Positions 36,301 to 48,300 of a DNA stretch of 64,000 nt are shown piece after piece; the stretch's first letter is position 1; every line of letters begins with the position of its first letter. The translations under genes and the position numbers were made by a program. The DNA lies in NCBI RefSeq assembly GCF_040581485.1, contig NC_090130.1:19409656-19473655 (forward strand), read 5' to 3'. Under the pieces are notes generated by a model. It saw only the letters and a program-made list of their open reading frames with translations. It did no database searches and was not told the DNA's origin. This DNA comes from Linepithema humile. Lineage: Eukaryota; Arthropoda; Insecta; Hymenoptera; Formicidae.

Positions 36301-39300
36301 TCCGCCGGCTCAAAAAATGGATCCAGTTAGCGCTACTGTACGGCCTAGAGAAAGCGTCGTCAACAAAAAACGACGGCATGGCCCCTCTCAGGCTTCTCTC
36401 TGATATAAGCATATGCATAGAAAGAAATCGATGAATCATAATAAATGAACAATCCAATACAAAGATAAACAAACAGGTGATAAAACCTAAGAAGAAACTT
36501 CATTTAGCAAGAATCAATACCAAACATAACGCGATGTAACCAGCTGTGAAAACTCGCGAAATCAGGAGTGAAAATCACGACGTCAACATAACCATACCTG
36601 TGGAATCGTGCGATTGTGGGCGATAAATCTCATTTTTATTTATTAAAATGGAAGACGAAGAGATAGTATATAGTGTTTTAGTCTTCAGCTATATTTTACT
36701 AAAGAAACGTTTTTCAAAGAAACATAAAAGAAGATGGTGGGTGCGTCCTATTAATATGAGAATTTAGCAAGAAAATTTTGCACATCTTTTTCAAAAATTA
36801 AAATATAATAAAGATATGTCTTTGTTATACTCGTATCGATAAAAATTTAATTTATTGTTAAATAAAATACACGTACACTTAAAAAAAATCTAATTGGCGA
36901 GCATTGCTTTTAGAACAAAGTCTTATTATTATAACTTTAATGATTTCTAAAATAATCATAAATTATATATATCTTTATAACTCATAAAATTTTCATAATT
37001 TTTCTTTTTAACTCTGTTTTTTTTTTGTTCTTTTATTTTGCGTAATTGATATGCGATGGTAGAACTAAAATAATCATCTTCATCCATTTTCTGTTTTTCT
37101 AGGAAATGTTGAGATATAATAGATGATAAATTTAGAAATAAATTTTCTACTTTATCTGTTTCTTCTGTATTTGCCATTTTTTTTCTATATTTGCCTTCTT
37201 TCTTATTTTCTGGCATAGCTTTCATGCATGGTTTTATTGATGGTGACGATAATGGTCTCACCATCTCAGATGATAGTGGCGATAATAGTCTCATCATTTC
37301 AAATGAAGTAGATGCAGTAGAAAGGCTAAAAAAATTTATTTATATACCCTTACTATTGATATAATTTATAATTATATATTTATCATTACTCAGCAAACAC
37401 AGAACATTGCAGTAACATTGTGGCAATGTTGCAACATTGTAACCACATTACAGCAACATTGCCGCAATGTTGCTGCAATGTTCTGTGTTTGCTGGGTATA
37501 TATAAACTAAATCTTTTAAATTTATAAATTTGCAAATATATTTGTAAATATATTTCCTAATTAATAAAATATTGCAATAATGTTTTATTAAATTATACTA
37601 TAAAGTTATGCTTACTTGCTAGATGCAACTGCAGTTACATATTTTTGCGGAATATGTATATTTCTTGCATAGGAGCAAAATGTGTTCCTTTGGGTATAAT
37701 ATTTGTATAAGTTCTAAAAATATTAAACTAATTATATAAAAATAACAAAAACATATAGTCAAATTTATTTTATTAAAGAATAATTAGATTTACTTTCTGG
37801 TTTTGACAAAAGAATCCAAAAATTTCATCTGATCATATAATATAAATGTTGACCTTGTGCATGCCTTATTGTCACTTTTGGTTTCTAATTCTCTTTTTTC
37901 TTTTCACGAGAAAATTTTTCTCGAAGTCTTTGCCATTTGCTTTGACAATCTGGGACTATAATTAGAAAAATTTTGATTAAAATTAAAGTTACGAGATATA
38001 TAAAAGGTTAAAATATATAAAAAAACAATCAAGAAAATTACCTGATAATTTTAAAATGGAAGAAATCTTCATCCATGCACGATCTTTTTTGTGTATATTT
38101 TTGAAATCAGCTATACTTTTATCATAAAGATGAGGAAAATTTTCAAGATCTATTAAAACAGTATCGGTATCTTCTTCAGTATATTCATATGTATAATTTT
38201 GGGTGAGATCATTTATTTGTTCAGAATCCATGTGTAAAATTGCTTTTGATAAAAATCAAAGTTACGAGATATATAAAAGGTTAGAATTTATAAAAAACAA
38301 TCAAGAAAATTACCTGCTACTTGAATGTCACTTAAATGTCTCTGTGTTTTCCTATTTTTACTATTGAATAATTATTCCTCGAAAAAGTTTTCTTTGGTTT
38401 TCTTGTGGTTATTTAGCACGAGACATGTACTACATTAATCATAGATATAGTACTCTGAGCTGCCAGATTGAAGATCCGAGCAACGATCAATCGGATGCAC
38501 ACACAAGCGAAAATCACGTACGTGTGCTAGCACTCTGCCCACTCTGCGCAGCCATGTACACGACTCTCGACTGTGTGCGTTCGGTGGCTTGTTGCTCGAG
38601 TCTTCAATCTGACAGCTCTGATAGTAATATCAGAGAGAAGACTGAGAGTGGACATGCCCGCATTTTACGTGTTTCTGTGGGTTAGCGCCTCTATGTGCAC
38701 AAAACGTGCACATTGAACTACGTAGCCAATGTCCACGAATTCCGTAGGTAATGTCTTTGATCTAACGATCTAATGATCGTCCACGATCTTTTGGATTTCT
38801 TCCGTGCTACGTCCACGACTTTTTGGTTCCGATATGTGCTATATCTACAAGTGTCGGTAATGCATACTTGTAAAACATGATTATGTATATCAGACGTTAG
38901 TTGCACATTTCAACTTGATTCTTGAGACGACGCCTCCCGCTGTCTCACTACCGCGCGGCCGCTGGCGGCCGAACCGCCGATAGCCTTGAGTCAGGAGCGT
39001 CTGTGTAACGAATTGGCTGATGATGAGCGGGCACCTTTCAGAAAATAAAATTTTCTTTGTTATAGAAATAATATTTATTTTTACTAATTATAATTAAATA
39101 TCTTTATTACATTCATTATAATAATTTACGTAGACAATAATATATAATATTAAAAAAATAAAAATAATTAAAAAATTTAACTTTTTAATAAAAATTGTAT
39201 GGTTTTTTAATTAGAAATCAATAGCTTTCCACATTACCCTTGAGATACTATTATGAATGCGTTTTTTAAAAAGTGGTTTCCCCAATAGGCCTATTTTACT

Positions 39301-42300
39301 AAAAAATAACAAAGATAATATCTATATTTAATATCTATATAAATATGGCTTGGCAGAAAATTTTATATAGGGCTTAGATGATATATTATATTTAAGATAA
39401 CAAAAGAGAAACAAATAAAAAAATTAAATAAATTAAAAAAAATAGAAATAGTTAATTTATAAAACGTTTGTTGGATTTTTTTGGTCATTTGCATGATTTT
39501 ATTAAGGATATCCACAGAAATAGAAGAACTAGTTCGCATCAAAGAGAATAATAATGCATTGCTCACAAAAGAACGCCTTTCCGTTTTTATTAATTTTATT
39601 TTACAGAAAGAGTATTTGCATAAATATGTACCGAAGGCGTTTATTATCAATATTATATTATAATCAATATTCGAATTACTTTTATGGTAAATTAAATTTG
39701 GTAACTTAAATTTTAAAATATAAGGACAAAAAGAAATGTAATTGAATGGTAATTTAAATTTTAAAATATGAGGACAAAAAGAAATGTAATTGAATTAAAG
39801 TACTAAAATTAATTTACAATAAAAGTAATCAGGATATCGAGAGATCTTTCAATCCTTCCAGGCGGTTTTTCAAAATTCGAAAATTTTTGAAAAAATTTGG
39901 GGTGTTGGGAACTATGGGTCGCCACCTTTTTATGTTTGAAATCGAGTACCTACGTCAATGTGTCTCGTTGAGACAAGCAACTTTGGTCCTATGAACATAC
40001 AGCGGCCAATAAATAATTACAGAGTTATAGCTCTTTTTCGTCGCCGATTTTTTCGTTATCGGGGCCTGTAACTCGGAAACTATAGGAAATAGAAGATCGG
40101 ACCATAGGACTTCATTGGCAGGGTATCGACAGATCTTTCAATCCTTCCAAGCGGTTTTTCGAAATTCATAAATTTTTGGAAAAGTTTGAAACCGAGTACC
40201 TACGTCGATGCATCTCGTCGAGACAAGCAACTTTGGTTCTATGAACATACAGCGGCCAACGAATAATTTCGGAGTTATAGCTCTTTTTCGTCGACGATTT
40301 TTTCGTTATCGGGGCCTGTAACACGGAAACTATAGGAAATAGAAGATCGGATCATAGGACCTTATTGGCAGGGTATCGACAGATCTTTCAATCCTTCCAA
40401 GCGGTTTTCGAAATTCATAAATTTTTGAAAAAGTTTGAAACCGAGTATCTACGTCGATGCGTCTCGTCGAGACAAGCAACTTTGGTTCTATGAACATACA
40501 GCGGCCAACGAATAATTTCGGAGTTATAGCTCTTTTCGTCGCCGATTTTTTTTCATTGGGGCCTATAACTCGGATACTATACGAGATAGAAGATCGGACC
40601 ATAGGACCTTATTGGCAGGGTATCAAAAAATCTTTCAATCCCTTCAGGCGGTTTTTCGAAATTCGTAAATTTTTAAAAAAATTTGGAGTGTAGTCACGTT
40701 TTTCGTTCCGTACGCCACGTTTTTCGTTCCGTACGCGTCACGTTTTTCGTTCTGTACGTCACGTTTTTCGTTCCGTACGTTACGTTTTTCGATTCGTATG
40801 CGTCACGTTTTTCGGTCCGTACATCACGTTTTTCGTTCCGTACATCACGTTTTTCGTTTTGTACGCGTCACGTTTTTCGTTCCGTATGTCACGTTTTTGT
40901 TCCGTACGTCACGTTTTTTGTTCTGTATGCGTCACGTTTTTCGATTCGTACGCGTCACGTTTTTCGTTCCGTACGTCACGTTTTTCGTTCCGTACGGTAC
41001 GTTTTTCGATTCGTACGCGTCACGTTTTTCGGTCCGTACATCACGTTTTTCGTTCCGTACATCACGTTTTTCGTTTTGTACGCGTCACGTTTTTCGTTCC
41101 GTATGTCACGTTTTTGTTCCGTACGTCATGTTTTTTGTTCTGTATGCGTCACGTTTTTCGATTCGTACGCGTCACGTTTTTCGTTCCGTACGTCACGTTT
41201 TTCGTTCCGTACGGTACGTTTTTCGATTCGTACGCGTCACGTTTTTCGGTCCGTACGTCACGTTTTTCGTTCCGTACATCACGTTTTTTGTTTTGTACGC
41301 GTCACATTTTTCGTTCCGTACGTCACGTTTTTGTTTCGTACGTCACGTTTTTTGTTCCCGTACGCGTCACGTTTTTTGTTCCGTACGTCACGCTTTTCGT
41401 TCCGTACGTCAAGTTTTTCGTTCCGTACGCGTCACGTTTTTCGTTCCGTACGTCACGTTTTTCGTTCCGTACGCGTTACGTTTTTTGTTCCGTACGTCAC
41501 GTTTTTTGTTCCGTACATCGTTTTTCGTTCCGTACGCGTCACGTTTTTCGTTCCATACGTCACGTTTTTCGTTTCGTACGTCACGTTTTTTGTTCCGTAC
41601 GCGTCACGTTTTTCGTTCCGTACGTCACGTTTTTCGTTCCGTACGCGTCACGTTTTTTGTTCCGTACGCGTCACGTTTTTTGTTCCGTACGTCATGTTTT
41701 TCGTTCCGTACGTCACGTTTTTTGTTTCGTACGCGTCACGTTTTTCGTTCTGTACGCGTCACGTTTTTCGTTCCGTATGTCACGTTTTTCGTACCGTACG
41801 TGTCACGTTTTTCGTTTCGTACGCGTTACGTTTTTCGTTTCGTACGTCATGTTTTTTGTTCCGTACGCGTTACGTTTTTCGTTCTGTACGTCACGTTTTT
41901 CGTTCCGTACGTCACGTTTTTCGTTCCATATGCGTCACGTTTTTTGTTCCGTACGACACGTTCGTTTCATTTCGCACGTCCGTTTCGTTCCGCACGTCTG
42001 TTTCGTTCCGCACGTCCATTCCGTTCCGCACGTCCGTTTCGTTCCATCCGTCAACAATAAAGAAGCTGAAAATCGTCTATTGTTTAATAATAATTAATTG
42101 CAAATTGAGACCCTCCGATAACGTTTTTTTAGTTTTACCGACAAAAAGTATCAAGGGAACTTGAAATTTGAAACAACTTTCAGTGAGACATTTGTTCCTC
42201 ACTATTGAAGGAAGATTTCTGGAAATTTTCAGATCGATTCATTGTAACACACAGGGAATTTTTCTTTTTCAGAGAAATTTTGAAGAAGTGAATTTATTCG

Positions 42301-45300
42301 CGGAGCACTTATTTTCGGATTTTCTTTAACTTTCCTAGCTACAAACGCTCTTCTGAGAAATTTATTAATTTCTTCCTACCATATTACCTAATTTATTTCT
42401 ACATTTTATATAAGGTAATATTCTGGAACACTGTCTTAATATAAAATAATATTAGCTCCTGCATACGCATATTGCATAAAATTTCAACGATATGAAATTC
42501 TTCTGCTTATGCATATGCCACATTTATGTTTTGTGCTTTGACTATATGTATAAACATGGACTGTTAGTCGGAAGATTCGGCCTTAGACAACATTGAAAAG
42601 TGCCCTCTGAGTTTGGGCCAATAACTAACGGGTCGTGACGTCACGTATGGCAGTCACGCATATTTCATTTTCTATGTATTTTGTGAAAACAATGTGCGCA
42701 AATTCGCAAAATAATAAGGAAAAAATCTGTGGAAAAATAAAAAATGGTTCGTTACTATTTTATCGAAGGCTACAGAAGCACAAAATACCAACGGCAACAT
42801 GAAGAAAATGACACCAACTTGAATTTTTTGCGTATGTACTGATTTTGTAATTATAACCTACAATAATTTAAAATGCATTTTCAGAAATTTACTAGATTAT
42901 ATTTTATTTTATTATTTATTCTAAAATATTTCTTTCGGCTTAACTTTTTTGTTAATTACGAATTACGATGAGCATGTTAAAGACTTAGATATTTTACAAA
43001 ACCATAAATACGAATTAATAAAATTATTTATATCGTTATATATAAAATATATTATATCGTTAAATATAAAAATGTCATATTTAGGAAAAACACTTACTTA
43101 TAAGGCTCATGACACTTTTGTTAGACATATTAATAAAAAATTGACAATATGGAAAGGTCAATAATTTTATCTATATTATACTATTATATTTATAATATCA
43201 TTGTTACAAATTCTATTTTTAAATTATATTAAATAAGTTTTTATAAATAATTGATTACAATTTAAATCTTTGATCCTACTTACCTCCTCGGATCATATTT
43301 GAATTTCCCGCTTTTTGGCCCAAAGGTGGTGCCTATTTCTTTTCTATGCGACCTACGCTGCTTATGCTAGAGCACTATAGATGTAAATATTCTCACGTCT
43401 GCGCCATTTTTGTCCCATTTTTCCTCCTTGCCCTCTTGGTCCCTACAAAGTTCGAGCAGCTTAGAAGACATAACCTAATCATCATAAACTTCTCAGCTCA
43501 GTGACAAAGGGTTGAGAGGGCAAAGAGTGGGGGAATGAGACAAAAATGGCGCAGACGAGAATACTCACGTTTATAGTGCCTTACTTATGCATTGCTTAAA
43601 TGGGAAAAGTGAGGTGAACTGGCAGTCCATGTTTATATAGTCAAAGTGCAACAATCGTAGCGATTTTGTCCATTTAGATGTGATTGGTTTAAATCTCTGC
43701 ATACTCTATGCGAGGTTGCTGGATACACAAAATTTTTCGACACTATGTATATGATATGCTTACGTTTTATGCGACAATATGGCGTCCCTTATATAAGACA
43801 TATGATTGGTCATTTTCTCTATGTATATGCATATGTCATTTTCTTTATGCTTATGTAGTTATGCAAGTTTGTCTGGATAGGTCTTTATATTTGTAATAAA
43901 TCTGCTTATGTCTGTTTATACCAATGTTTAAAAAATTAATCCCTAGTAACACTCAGTTTATCACGGTGTAAGAATAGAACTGTTCTTTATAGTTGAATTG
44001 GCTGCACTAGTTCAGCTATAAAGAACAGACCTAATATAAGGTGATTTCATGGCAATGAAATTTCTGATTTTTCTGAAACCGTTCCATATTGAGCCATTAG
44101 GTAGCTACGTGTTTATGGACCTCAATTTTAATATATATATATATATTGTTACGTTCACCAGTTCGATTTATATCGAAGCGCGTAACACAACCGTTCACTC
44201 ACACTTTCACTCCGAAATAAGAGACACTTTTAAAGAATAATTATAACTTTAATAAAACTCAACAAATAAGAACAGAACAAGAATAATTACAATAGTAATA
44301 GCCGTCGTACAAACACGTCTGTACGAAACGACAGCTGTCGCGAGACTCTTTTGTCGTTGTTATCAACAACAACAACATGACAACGAGACGTTCGATGTTC
44401 TTTTAATAAATTTCCATGCTGACTCGATAAACGATCGGGAACACCGCAGGGACGTAACAATATATATATATTGTTACACTCACGACGATCATTCGCGAAT
44501 GCGCTCACGCAAGAAATAAATACTCAATTCAAGAACAAAGAAGTTTAATGAACTCAACGGCAACACAACTAGAAACGAAACAACAGAATTATCTTGTACA
44601 ATTCAGAAAACTGTCTCACGCCCGAAACGCGTCCTCACGGCACCGAGGACCAAGCGTAACTACTCTTCTGACACTTTATTTACAAATTGCTAAGCGACGC
44701 TTTTCAATGCCAACTCGCAGCCCACACGTCGCAACTTCCGAACGACGATTTCCTACGGCGCAAGCGCAACACTTCCCCCCTTCAAAAGTGTCGTCCCGAC
44801 ACTTAAGGGGGTATAGTTTGATGGGCGAAATCCTAATGGCCTCATGTCCTACCCTGAGCTGCTGCTACAGGTTACCGGACGCCGATACTTGAATTTCTTG
44901 ACTGAAACTTCTTTCGGATTTCTTGAAATTCCAACGATTTTCTTCGTTGTCTGAATTTCTCCGAAACACTGCAAACCATTGCCTTTTCTTTATCTTCGGA
45001 CAAAGGGGGAGGAACATATCGGGGGACCCATCATCCTAAGGACTCCCCAAGTCCCCGCCTTGGCATTTACCCTTAGCTCCACGGGAAACCACGATTCAAA
45101 AACCGTGGAGAAGGCGGACTTCAATTTTCCAAATTTTCTTTTATTCTTTCTTCTTTTCTTTCATCCTTTTCCTTAAGCTTTCATAAGATCCTCTTCAATA
45201 AAATTTTCTTTGAACAAAAATAAATTTCACAATGTAAATTTCACTGTTTTTTTTTTAACAAAAAATTAAAATTTTATTTATAATTAATCATTTAAAAAAA

Positions 45301-48300
45301 AAAAAAAAAAAACTTTCCTTACATTTTTTATTTTAATCCTCAAAATTCCGTCTTTTATGAAATGAAGTTAATCTATTTGAATGAACTACCTTTTTCTTAT
45401 GTCTAAATGATTTTTGAATACAAAATACTACATCACTTAACTTTTTCACTATGCTATACGGACCTTCCCAATGACTTTGTAACTTTGGAGCTTTTTCTTT
45501 AGTTTGTTTTGGATTAAAGAACCAAACTTTTTGTCCCACAGAAAAATTAACTTCCATAGCTTTACGATCATAAACAGATTTAACCTTTTCCGATTTAATT
45601 TGAAGAGTTTGTCGCACAGTTTCATGAATTAAATCCAATTTTATTCTTAAATTTGGGGTATAGTTTTGAGAAGAAAAACAATTCCTGTCTTCAGGGGAAA
45701 TTCCTCGCAATAAATCTAATGGAATTCGTAAATTTCGAGCAAAACAGATCTCTGCAGAGGTAACTTTAGTGGTTTCATGTTTTGAAGAACGATATACTAA
45801 TAGAAACATAAGAATCCAACGATCCCAATCCTTTTGGTGTAAAGAAATAAATTTAGTTAAATAATTTAAAATTGTTCGCTGTTGTCTTTCCACTTGACCA
45901 TCGGACTGAGGATGCAGTGGAGTCGTCCTAGTTTTCTTTATTCCTAATAAATTTGACATTTCCTGAAAAAGTCGAGATTCAAAACATTTTCCTTGATCAG
46001 TGTGTACTTCTAAAGAAATGCCATGTCTAGAAATGATTTGACTAACAAAAGCTTCAGCAACTGTACTAGCTTTAATATTTTTTAATGAAATTGCTTCAAC
46101 CCATTTAGAAAAACAATCTGTAACAACAAGCAAATATTTGTATCCTGAAAAGGTCACTGGAAGAGGACCAAGGATATCCATCTGAACCATATCAAAAGGA
46201 TAACCCACATTATAAATTTGTAAACAAGATTTTCCTTTATCTGAAGGATCAGCTTTTGCTACACAAATTTCACAAGAACGACCCATTTTTTAACATCAAA
46301 CTTGCACGTAGCCCAATAAAATCCCTGACGAATTTTCGCTAATGTCTTATTTACATCAAAATGTCCATTTGAAGGAGAATCATGCGCTTCTTTTAGAATC
46401 AAATCAAATCTTTTCTGAGATACAATTATTTGAAGAATTTGTTTTCTTAATGAAGGAGATTCCCATCTTTTATATAATACTCTATTTTGTAGAATTAAAG
46501 CATCCCACTGATTCCAATAAATTTTAGCAGAGGAACCTTTACTAACCACTTCTTGCCAAGAAGGACGTAATTTTGACTCTTTTCTTGTTAAAAATAACGA
46601 AATAATAGGATCGTCAAGTTGATCCTTCTTCCAATTAATACAATTATTTGTATTAAAATTAATTCAACCAACTATCATTTTTGTATTTTCAACTTCTTTA
46701 ATTTCTATTTTAGCGCAATAATTACAAAGATCTTTTTTACAAGAATGTCTAGAAAGACCGTCAGCATTATTGTTAGATTTTCCACTTCGATATAAAATTT
46801 CAAAATCATATTGTTGAATTCTTTCCAACCAACGAGCGAATTGTCCTTCTAATTCTTTTAATGACATTAACCACCGAAGAGAAAAACGTGGTCAGTGCGA
46901 ACAAGAAATTTTCTCCTAAATAAATAATGATGAAAATTTTTCATGGAATCAACTACTGCTAACAATTCCCGACAAGTAACACAGTAATTTCTTTCAGTTT
47001 TACTCAAAGCCCGACTAAAATAAGCGATGACTTTCTCTACACCATCTTGTCTTTGAGACAGCACTGCACCAATTCTATGATTAGAAGCATCTGTATCCAA
47101 AACAAATTCTCCTTTTTCAATAGGAAAAGATAAAATTGGAGAAGAAATTAAAGCCTGTTTAAGTTTTTCAAATACTATTTGACACTGCGACGTCCATTCA
47201 AATTTTGTTTGATTTTCCGTTAAAGAGTATAAAGGTTTTTCAAGAAAAGAAAATCCTTTAACAAATTTTCTGTAATAAGAACAGAATCCCAGAAAACTAC
47301 GCAGCTGTTTTCTATTCTGAGGAATTGGCCAATCTTTAACGGCAGCTATCTTTTCCGGATCAGTAGTGACTCCTTTATTAGAAACTACATGATCTAAATA
47401 TTTCACAGAATTTTTCAAAAACAAACATTTTTTTGAATTAAGTTTTAGATGGGCTAATCTAAAACGAAGAAATGCCATTTTTAATCGCTGAATTGCTTCC
47501 TCAAAAGTTTTTCCAAAAATAATTATATTATCTAAATAAACTAAACAAATCTTTGACAACAAATTATTTAAAACTTGCTCCATTAATCTCTCAAACGTAG
47601 CTGGAGCATTACATAATCCAAAAGGCATTACAGTAAATTGCCATAAACCGTTTCCTATTGAAAAGGCAGTTTTCTTTCTATCCTCTTTACGAATTCCTGA
47701 TAATTGATCAATTGTATCATTAATTCTAGGTAACGGATAAGAATCTTTTATTGTTGCCGTGTTAATTTTACGATAATCAACACAAAAACGAAGTGACCCA
47801 TCTTTTTTTCTAACCATAACTGCAGGTGACATCCAAGGACTTTGTGATTCCTCTATTACACCTTGTCTTTCCATTTCCTTAAGTATCTCATTTACTTCAA
47901 CTCTTAAATGAAGAGGAATTCAATGCGGCATTTGTTTAATGGGACGTGAATCATCTACATCGATTCTATGTTCTATAAGATTACATTCCTCTGCAATAAT
48001 CTCTTCAGAGAAAATGTCTTGAAAATCTTTCAAAATCTTAGCAAACACTTCTTTTTGAAAAGAAGTTAAATTCTCCGAATCACGTTCAAATAATTCAACT
48101 AAGAAAAAAAGAACTTCATTCGTTTGTAAATCTAATCGTGCACAAACAATTTTTTTATCTGACAATCCTAATGCTGATCGAAGACTATTTCCCACATCAG
48201 TAAGCGATAAGAAATCTACTCCTAAAATACAATCATCAATAATTTCTGCAACTATTAATGACAAATCTAACGAATATTTTCTTAATTCAACTTTTGCATT

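Larger units (their letters stand above)
25541..36421. mobile_element. Giant foldback element, ancestral arms about 2.25 kb, opened by later insertions
   Basis: The left half (25541-28520) is the reverse complement of the right half (28690-36421) once insertions are removed. Left arm pieces are 25541-25660 and 26387-28520. Right arm pieces are 28690-30418, 31840-32127 and about 36206-36421. The pieces add up to about 2.25 kb on each side, with an unmatched centre of about 170 bp (28520-28690). Ends carry TAAGCAGAGAGAAGCCTGAG and its complement. The arms hold a smaller AT-rich palindrome (27060-27300, mirrored at 29940-30180) and a tandem repeat, so those predate the inversion. No coding sequence is convincing. 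It lies in the P450 intron. Confidence 0.85.

Noticed and set aside
39363..39663. Opposed frames of 95 and 60 codons
   Set aside because: Overlapping on opposite strands, AT-driven composition, no recognisable domain.
40683..42164. Three long overlapping open frames (493, 420 and 412 codons)
   Set aside because: They are the minisatellite translated in three frames; the unit lacks stops and shifts frame between 21- and 23-bp forms.
44548..45176. Forward frames over the gypsy A LTR and its 3' side
   Set aside because: They lie antisense to the element in non-coding LTR and polypurine sequence.
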